A stretch of 64,000 nt of DNA from Schistocephalus solidus (lineage: Eukaryota; Platyhelminthes; Cestoda; Diphyllobothriidea; Diphyllobothriidae), in the NCBI GenBank assembly GCA_017591395.1, contig WEDG01002038.1, positions 179,485-243,484 on the forward strand. Direction: 5' to 3'. Every line of letters starts with the position of its first letter. Position 1 is the stretch's first letter. The position numbers and the translations under genes are program-made. This document shows, piece after piece, positions 29,084 through 39,587 of the stretch. The notes beneath the pieces are model-generated. The model was given only the letters and a program-made list of their open reading frames with translations, did no database searches and was not told the DNA's origin.

Positions 29084-31244
29084 TTACCGGAGGTTGTCGT
29101 GGAGGCGCATGTGTCCTAATAGGCCCATGCGGTGTGTAAAGGTGCGGGAGCAGTGAGGGCAGTGAAGGTGGGCGCGTCGACTGTATGTCGGAGCCCCAGG
29201 CACTGGTTCACCAGCCTCCGTGCGATGGATTCGCAGGTGACCGACCAAGCCAATGCGTGAGTTGAAGTTGCGGGCGCAGTGTGGGCAGGATAAATCGGTA
29301 GAGGCTGGGAGGATGTCATTCATGGTAGTGGGGGTGGCAGGGGCGCTAAGAATGGCAGGAGCGGAGGGTGTGCATGGTTTATCGGTGTTGTCGGCATTGT
29401 GGTGTATTACGCTGTCATGGATGCGCATGTGACCGAATAGGCCCATGCGATGAGTGAATGCGCGAGGACAGTGAGGGCAGTGGAGGCGACGATCTCTGCT
29501 GTGTGATGGTGCTCCAGGCACTGGCTCACCGGTCTCTGTACGATCTATTCGCAAGTGACCGACCAGGCCGATGCGTGAGGTGAATGTGCGGTCGCATTGA
29601 GTACAGCTTAGGAGAGATTCCCCATCGCTGATGGTGGTGGTGATGGTAGTGAAGACGAAGGCGGTGGTGGTTGCGGTGGTGGGGGTAACAGGCGATGAGT
29701 AGATGGATGTGGTCTCTATGATGGTGGGAGCAATTGAATTGATGCCAGGAGTGAGGGTGGGGGAGTCAGAAGTGAGGGTTGGCAGAATTTGACGTAGAAA
29801 TTGGAATTGTCGGATTGTTGGTGCATTGCGTCCGAAGATGTCCAACCAGGCCGATTCGCGCGCGGAAGATGCATTGACAGCGTGGGCATGTTGGCAGGGC
29901 CTGGGCATTGGCGGTGTTGGTCCGGGGCGCTGGTGAATTTCGTGCCGCTATTTTGGCCTTGGCGGTGGCGATCCGGTTGGCCTCATAGATTGCTGAACCA
30001 GTCTTCCCTGATCTTCTCCATGCCGGTCTATCCTGGGCGAGGTCCTCCCAAGTCGCCGAGTTGATTTGCAGTTGCTTTAGCGATTTCTTCAAAGTGTCCT
30101 TGTAGCGTCGTTTTTGACCTCCCTTTCCGGCGAGAACCCGTAGCGACATCACCGTAGAAAAGTCGTTTGGGTAGTCGCTCGTCGTCCATTCTTACCAGGT
30201 GGCCGCTCCATCGCAGTTGCACTTGCCTCAGCATGGCATGGATGCTGAGGATTCCGGTCCGCTCCAGGACTTCCGTGTCCGGGATCCTGTCTTGCCATCT
30301 CAGCTTCAGTATTCTGCGGAGGCAGCTGAGATGAAAGTGATTCAGCTTCCTGGCTTGGTTCGAGTAGACGGTCCAGGTTTCCGCTCCGTAAAGGAGTGTC
30401 GTCAAGACGACGGCCTTGTACATCTTCAGTTTGGTGTTCAGGTGAATACCGTGGCGATTCCACACGGAGGCCTGCAGCCGGCCGAAGGCCTAACTAGCTT
30501 TGGAGATCCGTTGGGCAACCTCGTCATCGATTCTCGTGTTGCGCGACATCGTGCTTCCTAGATAAGCGAAGGTTTCCACATTTTTGAGTTGAGCACCGTT
30601 GACATTGATTCGAGGAGCATTGTATACTGCGCTGGGTGGCGGCTGGTGCATGACAACCGTTTTGGCTTTACTGATTTTTAATCCAAAATCGGCGCAGCCT
30701 TCGGTGAAGAGGTCCATGCTCCTTTGAATGTCCTCCACCGTTTCGGTGTTAAGGGCGCAGTCGTCCGCGAAGAGAAAGTCATGGACTATAGTCGTATACA
30801 CGGGCGTTGGAGCCTGCATACGCCGACTGTTGAGAAGGTGCCCGTCAGTTCTATAGGCGATGCGGATACCAGGCTGCTCATCACGGTAGGCGTCCATCAG
30901 CGTAGCCAAGAACATGAGACTGAAGAGGGTGGGGGCCAGTACGCAGCCCTGCTTCACTCCGTTGGTCACTGCGAATGCTTCGGATACCGTCCCTGTTGTC
31001 AGTGACGCGCGCCATCATCCCGTCATGAAGCTGACGCACCATGTGCGTGAACCGCTCAGGACAACCAAATTTCTGCATGACTTTTCACAGTCCGTCACGA
31101 TTCACCGTGTCAAAGGCTTTCGTTAGATCCACGAAGGTAGTGTATAGGTGAGTTCGCATCTCCTGACACTTCTCTTGTAGCTGGCGTGCGGCAAAGATCA
31201 TATCAGTTGTCCCGCGGTGTCGGCGGAAGCCACATGCTAATGCC
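29084..31244 (-). pseudogene. LINE reverse transcriptase with C-terminal C2H2 zinc fingers
   Basis: Catalyses target-primed reverse transcription in the intact family. Seen: 'GFRRHRGTTDMIFAARQLQE' and 'TTFVDLTKAFDTVNRDGL' (motif A, 31210-31085), 'VKQGCVLAPTLFSLMF' (motif B), 'FLFADDCALN' (motif C, about 30772-30760), 'FAYLGSTMS', '[11 protein letters not shown]' and 'RWSGHLVRM'. The C-terminus has a C2HC-like finger 'CPRCQCIFRARIGLVGHLRT', then four CPHC/CTQC fingers (about 29606-29085), each with the R/HxGL.GH(L/M)R core. In the first of these the last His is Asp. Ends with TAA after 'LHDNLR'. Ser/Thr-rich spacers separate finger pairs. Clade (RTE-like versus CR1-like) not resolved. Confidence 0.9.
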
Positions 31245-31343
31245 AATAACCACGTAATACCCATTCTACAAACCAGTAGCACTACAAATAGTATGAATCA
31301 TATATGGCACATATATTATACAGTACTTCCGACAAACGTACTA

Positions 31344-31432
31344 GCTAAAAGCCCAGACACGTGTTTCGCCGATTTTTATGCTGCTGCGTGACGCAGCAAC
31401 GAGAAGTTCGGCTCCTCAGTGGGTCCCCCAGC
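31344..31432 (-). ncRNA. Hammerhead ribozyme 3 (type I), intact core
   Basis: Core CUGAGGA and GAAA intact, stem II GCCGA/UCGGC and stem III CACGUG intact. Small changes only in loop regions (GAAGTTC, ATAAAAA). Predicted cleavage between 31356 and 31355. Confidence 0.85.
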
Positions 31433-31697
31433 GTTCTCTATGCGGTTTCTGGTATATGGACTCCAGAAAATAATCAAGGAAATAATTTCTGAAATTATTA
31501 AGTGCAGGACATGGAGTCAGATGATTCGGAAATGACTTTTTTTGGTCAGACCCGACATTTCAATGAACATTTGGGTCGAAGACAATCAACCACTGTGGAA
31601 TAACAACGTTATGCCCATTCTACAAACAAGTAGTACTACAAGTAGTATGAATCGTATATGGCACATATATTATACAGTACTTCCGACATAGGTACTA

Positions 31698-31785
31698 GCT
31701 AAAAGCCCAGACACGTGTTTTGCCGATTTTTATGCTGCTGCGTGACGCAGCAACGAGGGGTTCGGCTCCTCAGTGGGTCCCCAGC
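31698..31785 (-). ncRNA. Hammerhead ribozyme 4, core mutated
   Basis: Same fold, but the GAAA core reads AAAA (plus strand GTTTTGCC instead of GTTTCGCC). This loses the invariant G12 and should abolish cleavage. One C fewer in the stem I internal loop. Confidence 0.75.
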
Positions 31786-32212
31786 GTTCTCTATGCGGTT
31801 TCTGGTATATGGACTCCAGAGAATAATCAAGGAAATAATTTCTGAAATTATTAAGTGCAGGACATGGAGTCAGATGATTCGGACATGACTTTTTAGGGTC
31901 AGACCCGAAAGTTCAATGAACATTTGGGTCGAAGACAATCAACTACTGTGGAATAACCACGTAATGCCCATTCTACAAACAAGTAGTACTACAAGTAGTA
32001 TGAATCGTATATGGCACATATATTAAACCGAACTTCCGACATAGGTACTAGCTAAAAGCCCAGACACCTGTTTCGTCTATTTTTCTGCTGCTGCGTGACG
32101 CAGCAATGACCCAAACGTTCATTGAAATTTCGGGTCTGACCCTAAAAACGTCATGTCCGATTCATCTGACTCCTTGTCCTGCACTTAATAATTTCAGAAA
32201 TTATTTCCTTAA

Positions 32213-32730
32213 TATATATATTGAAGAAAAAAGGGCTCGTCGGAAAAAAGAGTTGTACTCGTGAATTTTCAAGTTGGTGACACCAACCCGTCGTCAGACG
32301 AAATGAACAGAGGAGAAAGTGAAGTGGCGCGACAGGACAGATTGTGACAAGCAAAACAGCTGGTGTGAGTGGGTGGTGGGTGGACCAATAATCGGGGCAT
32401 GTTTTTGGGACGGGGGGTGAGGAGAGAACAATTACATTGGCTTGTTTGGGAGGGGAGGTGGGCGGCGAGTAACTACGGCCGGCTAGATTATCGATCATGG
32501 TTCCGGGTTGGATTTAGGGGTCACTGCGTCGGTTGGAGGTGTCGGAATGTTTAATTGCGGTTCACCATGTGTGAGGTGGGGTTGGCGAAAAGTGAGATTA
32601 AAAGCCGAAAGGATTAGCAGTCGTTGCAAGGTCGTGGGCGCTCGTTAGTAAATCGTGCACGTAATCCTTCGTAATGAGCATCTAGGTCAACGTGGCGGTT
32701 AATGCTAGTTGTGCTAGAGTGCCACCTCCC
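32213..32730 (+). repeat. Interspersed repeat related to 14299-14720
   Basis: Shares 'GAGTTGTACTCGTGAATTTT', 'GACACCAACCCGTCGT.AGA' and 'GGCGCGACAGGACAG' in the same order. G-rich, non-coding. Confidence 0.5.
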
Positions 32731-33352
32731 GATCGGTGAGCGCCCCATTACCAATGTCAATATTCCCGATCGAAACCGGCAAGACAACGAGCTCGTAGCA
32801 CAGTGGGTAGAGCGTTGGACTTCTGCCCAACAAGGTCGCGAGTTCGAGGCTCGGGCGCGGCAGCGCCTGGGTTTGGGTATGGCTGGCTGATGACGGCTAA
32901 TAAGCCAGAAATGGCCATTCCAGTCTCCCCTTGTCTTTGTCGGTCAAGTTATTCTGCCTATATACATAGCTGCCTTACGGCTGCTGGCGGGGCTTGAGAG
33001 TTAGCCCCAAGGCACAACGGGACGAGTGAGTCCTGTAACCGATCGGTGAGCGCCCCATTACCAATGTCAATATTCCCGATCGAAACCGGCAAGACAACGA
33101 GCTCGTAGCACAGTGGGTAGAGCGTTGGACTTCTGCCCAACAAGGTCGCGAGTTCGAGGCTCGGGCGCGGCAGCGCCTGGGTTTGGGTATGGCTGGCTGA
33201 TGACGGCTAATAAGCCAGAAATGGCCATTCCAGTCTCCCCTTGTCTTTGTCGGTCAAGTTATTCTGCCTATATACATAGCTGCCTTTACGGCTGCTGGCG
33301 GGGCTTGAGAGTTAGCCCCAAAGGCACAACGGGACGAGTGAGTCCTGTAACC
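32731..33352 (+). repeat. Near-identical 310-bp tandem duplication of SINE family 1
   Basis: Unit 1 at 32731, unit 2 at 33041. Each has a tRNA-like head ('AGCTCGTAGCACAGTGGGTA', 'GAGTTCGAGGCTC'), the 'GGGTATGGCTGGCTGATGAC' body and the 'GGGGCTTGAGAGTTAGCCCC' tail. The only differences seen are single-base length changes (GCCTTACGG/GCCTTTACGG; CCCCAAGG/CCCCAAAGG), so the duplication is recent or an assembly duplication. Confidence 0.85.
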
Positions 33353-33385
33353 GATCGGGCAGTGAGCTGTACATTTTTTATTCCT

Positions 33386-33470
33386 TGACGATGGGCTCGC
33401 GTGGAGAGTTCGAAACGTCAGATGAATAAAATTCTGGTCCCAGAGAACGCCTTCCCGTTTTCTTCTTTTT
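33386..33470 (+). repeat. AATAAA-type interspersed module
   Basis: 'GACGATGGGCTCGCGTGGAG', 'TTCGAAACGTCAGATGAATA' then AAATTC. Same module as 13548, 19350 and 41384. Confidence 0.55.
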
Positions 33471-33504
33471 ATATATTTATATTTATATATATACTTTATA
33501 GGTC

Positions 33505-33655
33505 AAAGACATTATACCGTACTTCGGACATAGGTACTCAGCTAAAAAGCCCCAGACACATGTTGCGCCGATATTTCTGCTGCTGCGTGACGATAGCAAC
33601 GAGGGGTTCGGCCTCGGTGCGTCCCCCAGCGTTCTCTACGCGGTCGGTCATGTTA
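33505..33655 (-). repeat. Degenerate retrozyme unit fragment
   Basis: Contains the unit's 'GTACTTCGGACATAGGTACT' and the hammerhead area, but CUGANGA has become CCGAGG and GAAA has become GCAA; not catalytic. Confidence 0.65.
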
Positions 33656-33734
33656 TTCTGCATATGCACTATCGGGAATATGATGATATTGTTTTGCTCA
33701 CCGATATGCTTAAGGAACATTTTATGTCATGATC

Positions 33735-34015
33735 GCAACCGACAAAGCAACGAGCCCGTGGCTCAATGGTAGAGCGTTCGACTCAAACACCAAAGGTTGC
33801 GGGTTCGAATCCTAGGTGTTCCACACTTAGGATTGGCATGACTGGCTGATGACGGCTAATAAGTTAGAAATGGCCATTCCGGTTTCCCTTGTCTTTATCG
33901 GTTCCACATTTACAACATATGCTACACGTCGCTATGCGACTGCCTGTGAGTACTCTAGTCTGAGTTCCAGGGCACAACGGAACATAAATGTTCCTTTTAG
34001 CAGATCGGTGAGCCA
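33735..34015 (+). repeat. SINE family 1 copy with well kept tRNA head
   Basis: 'GCCCGTGGCTCAATGGTAGA' (A box) and 'GGGTTCGAATCCTAGG' (B box), followed by the family body 'GGCTGATGACGGCTAATAAG'. Long body and repeats elsewhere argue against a functional tRNA gene. Confidence 0.7.
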
Positions 34016-34022
34016 CACTATC

Positions 34023-34023
<1 letters not shown>

Positions 34024-34073
<50 letters not shown>
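34024..34073 (+). repeat. (AT)n microsatellite
   Basis: About 25 AT dinucleotides between two SINE fragments. Confidence 0.95.
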
Positions 34074-34074
<1 letters not shown>

Positions 34075-34076
<2 letters not shown>

Positions 34077-34521
34077 GAATAACATGACCGACAAAGACAA
34101 GGGAGACTGGAATGGCCATTTCTGGCTTATTAGCCGGGGCTTGAGAGTTAGCCCCAAGGCACAACGGGACGAGTGAGTCCTGTAACCGATCGGTGAGCGC
34201 CCCACTACAATTGTTAATATTCCCGATCGAAACCGGCAAGACAACGAGCTCGTGGCGCAGTGGGTAGAGCGTTGGACTTCTGCCCAAGAAGGTCGCGAGT
34301 TCGAGGCTCGGGCGCCGCAGCGCCTGGGTTTGGGTATGGCTGGCTGATGACGGCTAATAAGCCAGAAATGGCCATTCCAGTCTCCCTTGTCTTTGTCGGT
34401 CATGTTATTCTGCCTATATACTTAGCTGCCTCACGGCTGCTGGCGGGCTTGAGAGTTAGCCCCAAGGCACAACGGGACGAGTGAGTCCTGTAACCGATCG
34501 GTGAGCGCCCCACTACAATTG

Positions 34522-34524
<3 letters not shown>
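34075..34524 (+). repeat. SINE family 1: inverted fragment plus full copy
   Basis: 34075-34133 is a minus-strand body piece. 34137-34500 is a plus-strand tail plus a complete copy with head 'GCTCGTGGCGCAGTGGGTAG'. Confidence 0.7.

Positions 34525-34566
<42 letters not shown>
34525..34566 (+). repeat. (AT)n microsatellite
   Basis: About 21 AT dinucleotides; separates the SINE from the mariner fragment. Confidence 0.95.
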
Positions 34567-34568
<2 letters not shown>

Positions 34569-34695
34569 TTGATTGGCCGCATCCCATCTCTCTGGCCAAT
34601 TGCTGAATTGTTCGTCGGACATCTGCATGAATAAAAGCATCGAGGGGATCCTCATCGAAATCAGACTTCCGTCCAGAGCGCGGAGCGCCAATCAT
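34566..34695 (-). pseudogene. Mariner-type transposase N-terminal fragment
   Basis: The minus strand encodes 'APRSGRKSDFDEDPLDAFI' and 'RRTIQQLAREMGCGQST', the GRP/S-DFD...TI.ELA..LG.S.ST helix-turn-helix pattern of mariner transposases. The rest of the protein is missing; the (AT)n tract follows directly. Confidence 0.7.
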
Positions 34696-34699
34696 ACAA

Positions 34700-35820
34700 A
34701 ATTACTTTTATGATCAGTTTTTTCAACAATATAAATTTCCCCACAAACAGCGCTTCTGGTTGCCTCCAGTGCTGTGACTCCCTTTTAAGCTCCAATAAGG
34801 AATGTGTCGGAAATGTTCATTTGCGTTGACCTGGCACTCTTTTTTCTCTGATCTGTAAGTCGCAGTACTTAAATCAAATGAAAACTTGTAAAAAACTCTG
34901 AAAGCACTTGGTTAGAGGAACCCAAAGATATATAATTTGAATCCATCAGACCAAACATAATATGTTAAAATTTTTATTATTTGTAAGCCTCAGGAACTTA
35001 TAAGAGCCCAATACTTACGTTGCCCTTCAGTAGCAAGACGGTATCTTAATGTATTTAAAGACAGCATACATTTTATTTTGTCTCAGCTTCAGCTCAGTCA
35101 GGTCACAGCGAAGAATGTGACAAGCATTCTTCCTCAAACGGTCTTTTTGCGTTTCTCCTGCCTCACAAACTAGATGCTGGTTCTGCATCACTGCAATTTT
35201 GCGAAAGTCATGGTGGGTAATGGGGTGCTATTGGAATAGCTTCGGAAATTCGCTCGACTGCTATTGCGAAATTACAAGCTAAATATAGTTACCAAACTAT
35301 TTTCCCATTCTGTCTGTGCGAAACTCACAAATTCTTAAGACATAATTTCCAAGAAACTAGAAAATTTAATGTCATGTGGTCGTAAAAAAAGTTTTGTCAG
35401 CCGCTGGTCTTGTTCCTTCATCCGTGAACACTCCACCCATCCTGATCTTTTGCATGAGCGATTAACAAGCGTTGGGATTTATAGGAAAAACTGCTATGAA
35501 AAACACTATGATTTTGTGGAGCGGAGACCGTCAGTAAAATACCGAAGCAAACCCCGTCTTAGGCATTAGTTGGTGAAGCAATAGAGGCAGTTAAGACGAA
35601 ATGAGCCATCAGCGACATACACTGGGTTTAGATTTTCCCCACTTCTTTTAAACCTGAAGAAAAACCTCCAACCTATAAAAAAATTTAAAGAACCCTGCCC
35701 CGGACTGACAGAGCAGAGCTTTTCATTTCGACTTTAAAATGAGCTGCTCTCGGCCAAAAATAAATACCAGCCGAGCCTACGCCGCCGCTCTGGGGGTCAT
35801 AATCTGAATCGTTATTTCAG
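34700..35820. other. No recognisable gene
   Basis: AT-rich. Short ORFs only. Nothing supportable. Confidence 0.4.
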
Positions 35821-35891
35821 GGTCCAATGATCTGCGAAGCGTCTGAAGAAGCACTAAAAGTGAATGCTGATAAAGGGCTCTTCAGTCTTGA
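35821..35891 (+). CDS. Candidate isolated exon
   Basis: Acceptor CGTTATTTCAG at 35820, donor GA|GTAAGG at 35892. 71 bp; only one frame is open: 'GPMICEASEEALKVNADKGL' then FSL, starting phase 0 and ending phase 2. No domain recognised. Could belong to the lipid-transfer gene or be chance. Confidence 0.25.
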
Positions 35892-37740
35892 GTAAGGATT
35901 TTTTTGATAAATTGCAGAGTGGCTACCATCCAGATCTTCGTAATTAGGAAATGAAAATAGTCCGATGTTACCTGACAGAAGTATGGAATTGAATTTGAGA
36001 TCGCTGAGTGCGTGGAATGACCTCTCCTCCTCCTCTTCCTCTTCCGCCACTCTGATCTCCTCCCAAATCGATAGTTGTTGGGTCAGACTGTCAACCCCTC
36101 AAATTCTCCGATGATCCCGAAACTGTGTGTAACATTGGTCACTCTCCCAGCGCACTGCTAGCGGCGATTCCCCTCCTAAATACGAAGGCCTGTCTACCCA
36201 TGCGACAAGAGAATGCACACGTGGAGCATTTGGTGTGACGGCTGAGGATCGCGGGTATTTGCACACAGATGCCACTCCTGAACCTTTCGTACCTGCTTGC
36301 CAAACCCAGCTATTGTTTCTTGCCCAAAAACCATCAAAATGTAACGCAACGTTAGTTCTAGATCCAAAACTGCAATCCCGAACAACTGAAAGGTATGGTT
36401 TTTTACGTTCTCACATGTAATCGGGTCTGACCCTTCTCTCTCCCACTTTTCCATATCTTCCATTGCATTATTTGCATTTGTGACTTCTGCCGGCAGAAGT
36501 CCTGCCTCAGACCTCGTTCACGGGGCCAATACTGCATGCTGTTCTCCGGTGTGATGACTGAATTTCTACTGGCCCGCCGTGCTTACCGACTGTAGGTGCG
36601 TCAGGGAGATTGATCTGCTCTAATGGCAAATAACTTTTGACACCCAAAAAGCGAAAAAACTGTAAAAACAGTTGTGTGTGTGTGTGTGTCCTCCATAGCG
36701 ATGGAGGAGGCGGTCAACTGATGTCTGAAGCTCGAGGCAGTGAAAAATGAACGGGGACCGATTCAATCGCAAAGGCGAGTGTCAGAAATTTGGTCTGGAG
36801 AAGGAGATTTGATCACTGCAGACTCGGAATAAACTCCGAAACTCAGTTGATGCTGAGTAAATTTTTAGATGGGTTAGCATACAGCAGAAGACTGTCCATA
36901 TGAGTCTGCAGAACTGATTCTAAGGAAGCTTGACCCCGAGTTACTTCATACAGTCTTGGCTGTCGCCTATTGGTTGCGCAGCTATCGCAACATTCATGTA
37001 TCAATGTTTCATGGTGGGATTTATCAAATAGCTGAAAGTCCATATTCCCCAGAGAGCATATGTAAGAATCACATTTTGTAACTTCGATTTCAAAGGAAAA
37101 GGCCCATTCCTAATATTTCATACTTGAACGAATACCACTTGTAAGTTTTAGAGGGGTTTACCGCATCTAACCGATTTTCACCTGCAGTCAGTCTTCCTAA
37201 GGTATCTTGAAAAAGTACACTGCAAAAGCATGGATCTTCCTATACGTCTAAAAGCAAGATAAAAATAAACATGCGAACCCTGGACTACAGGATTTGCTAC
37301 TTAAGCATTAAAAATGTCCCCATTGTGTCAAACTCCCTGCAGTCAGGAAAGTCTCTGCAAAAATCATAAGAAAATAGAATTTCCAACAAAATAAGCAAAA
37401 AGTATTCATGTTTTTGGTATTCAGTCCTGAGAACAATGATTAAACTTACACAGGCGTCAAAAATCAACAAAAAATATAGCGGTAATAGAGGTATTTTCGA
37501 AATAGAGTTCTATGCTGGCCGGTGTTTCAATGCCGCACCTACAGACAGCCTCCTAATGGCTATTACCTAAGTTTTAACTCAGTTTATATTAATCAATTAC
37601 CGTAAGATCACCCATTTAACCATGCCCACTTACGTTTAGACCTAAAAAAATATAAGAAAATTACATTGATGTTCACATGTACATTGTTTTCATGAGAAGA
37701 AGACCAAGTTGCAGTACGAACATTCGCTTATAGGTTGCAG
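35892..37740. other. No recognisable gene
   Basis: Short (GT)n near 36672-36690. ORFs on both strands at 36194-36463 overlap one another and show no family features. Confidence 0.4.
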
Positions 37741-37744
37741 ACAC

Positions 37745-38010
37745 AAAATATGAGTCCCATAGTACAACGGGGCGAGCAGGTACTGTAAGGCGATCCATAG
37801 GCGCAACCTATCGTATATTACATGCATAATATGTATATGCAGAACGAAATTACTTTCAAACATAGGGTATACTGGGATGGAGAGTTCTGAATTATAAGCG
37901 TCATACGTCAGCAGCACTTGAGCTTCCATCCCGCGCTTCTTCGCTATTGAGTCCGCTATTAAGTCCAACGCTCTACCAACTGAGTCAGCAGCTTGTTGTC
38001 TTGTCGGTTA
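37745..38010. repeat. SINE family 1 fragments
   Basis: 'AGTACAACGGGGCGAGCAGG' (plus tail) and, on minus, a tRNA-like head around 37968-38010 (complement of 'GTCCAACGCTCTACCAACTG'). Confidence 0.5.
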
Positions 38011-38149
38011 CGCGCAGGAATTTGGGTATGCTAAAAAAGTGCATTCTTCGATCACGCTAAGGGCTGTTGTTGGCTGCTGGATCCAAATTCACAGGCGGTG
38101 GGCACGCTGTCCTGCCAGACTGTGATTTAGAATTTGACGTCTTTGCATG

Positions 38150-38420
38150 AATACTACTTAAGTAGCCATTTTATAGTGGCATTTTCGCAAGCGGGCGAAA
38201 AGTAGCTCATTCAAAAGCCGGCATCTCGATGTGACTGAAATATCTTTGGAGTTTTTCTACACGATAAGTAACAATACAACCCTACTCAAGTAATATTTTT
38301 GAATCGAAAATGCGTTTCAGAATTTCGGTTAACTTTTAATGAGATAGCAAATCTCCTGTATGGTGAAATGACTGAGAGAGGAAAAAAATTAGGTACCAAG
38401 ACGTTTAATCCCGAAGCGCC
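38150..38420 (+). repeat. Interspersed repeat shared with 49235-49440
   Basis: Shared blocks: AGCTC.TTCAAAAGCC, 'CAATACAACCCTACTCAA'-like, TTTCAG.ATTTCGGT and AATGAGATAG. Non-coding. Confidence 0.5.
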
Positions 38421-39039
38421 TGATGGTCATTGGTCATGTGATGGACCAGACAGTTGCTGCTTCGAGCAGCAACAGCGTCCCCTACGTTGTTCGGACGCCG
38501 TGGCAATATGGGAGCGAAGATTTAAACTGTGTCAGTAGTCGGGTCACGAGATCCACCCTGCATTGCAAGGATAGAAGTCCGTGAGAGGCATAACCTATGC
38601 TCCTCCCCCACCCACCCCGCCCCCATGACGGGCTAGCGTTCCAGGCTGAGTAGCACACGTCACACTTGACGACTGTTCACTTTAATAAAGACCTGCACAA
38701 GTACAACACCCCCGGCGCACCATGCCCACTAACACTCGTTTGGTTGTCCTAGGCAGCTTTCTGATTGAAACGATTCTTTCCGAAATATGCAATTGCCATT
38801 CGCAATTGAATGAGGGGTCAGGTAATGCATGACAGCGCTACGTTTGTGTTTCACAACCTTTAGTTTGTTAAGTGTTGTATCCGAGGGCAAAGTTGACCTG
38901 AAAAACGCTCCTTTTTGATAACAGTTCGCATCAGAATAATACCTTTACATAGTGAGTTTGTATCTAGATGGAGAACTAAAGAAGAAACATTCGGGCCAAA
39001 GCAAAAATCATTCATGTTTTTGGTATTTATTCCTAAGAA

Positions 39040-39190
39040 GAATGTGTAAACAAGACAAAGGAGATCGGAATGGCCATTTCTGGCTTATAAGCCGTCTTCA
39101 ATCCAGGTGGTAAACCACACGAGAATCGAAACCCCGATCTGTTAATCAGAATTCCATCGTTCAACCATTGTTCCATGGGCTGGTTGTCAT
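39040..39190 (-). repeat. SINE family 1 fragment
   Basis: Minus-strand body ('GGCCATTTCTGGCTTATAAG' on plus) and B-box-like 'GAATCGAAACCCC'. Confidence 0.5.
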
Positions 39191-39587
39191 GCCGGTTTAA
39201 GTTGTGCTAGTGTCTGACAACTGTTCATTTCTCTCCGAATCAAGGAAGTTAGCAAACCAAAGAATGCAAGTCAATGTTCCCCATCTAAATTATCAAGATA
39301 ACTAACCATTCGCTCAATGGTTAGAGTGTTGGGAAAAGCAAACGAAGAAGATGTGGGTAATAACAACACGCTTACCGAATGTAAAAGAGCCATGTGGAAC
39401 CAGTGACATTTAAGGAAAATGGAAAAGCTATCCACCGGACGAACTGCAAGAGAATTGGCTTCCCGGACCGGGTTAAAGTAATGCAAACCTAAACCAGCGC
39501 CAAACAGAGCTAAATGGGAATCCAGGTACCTGAAGAATTAAAGTTAAACGCGTGAAAATGAAATCAAGGACAGGTAATCCGGAGCCA

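Larger units (their letters stand above)
27546..31244 (-). mobile_element. 5'-truncated LINE copy with 11-bp target-site duplication
   Basis: Insertion into retrozyme unit 2: AATAACCACGT is present at 27535-27545 and again at 31245-31255, and once only in an intact unit. In the element's direction it starts inside the RT domain (31244) and runs through RT, a C-terminal zinc-finger region and a 1.54-kb 3' UTR ending 'GGTCGAACTGTC'. The ORF is interrupted by TGA at about 31083, a +1 shift near 31000, TAG at about 30487 and shifts near 30125 and 29785. Confidence 0.85.
26890..32212 (-). mobile_element. Tandem 354-bp retrozyme-like array carrying hammerhead ribozymes
   Basis: Units begin 'ACTTCCGACATAGGTACTAG' and repeat every 353-354 bp: 26911, 27264, 31329, 31683, 32036 (partial). 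Unit 2 is split by the LINE at 27546-31244; 282 + 73 bases rejoin to one 355-bp unit. Each complete unit holds a hammerhead fold on the minus strand. Unit 5 breaks at about 32106 and continues as an inverted piece of the same unit to 32212. Size, tandem arrangement and a type I ribozyme with palindromic stem III are features known for schistosome SM-alpha satellites and metazoan retrozymes. No protein is encoded. Confidence 0.8.

Noticed and set aside
29801..30561. Plus-strand ORFs of 87-120 codons
   Set aside because: Antisense shadows of the LINE reverse transcriptase and zinc-finger frame.
26911..32106. CRISPR array
   Set aside because: The 354-bp tandem units are near-identical throughout with no spacers, in a eukaryotic genome.
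33755..33830. Functional tRNA gene
   Set aside because: A and B boxes are present, but it is followed by the standard SINE family 1 body.
36194..36463. 89-codon minus ORF overlapping a plus ORF at 36235-36420
   Set aside because: Mutually overlapping open frames with no motif or splice context.
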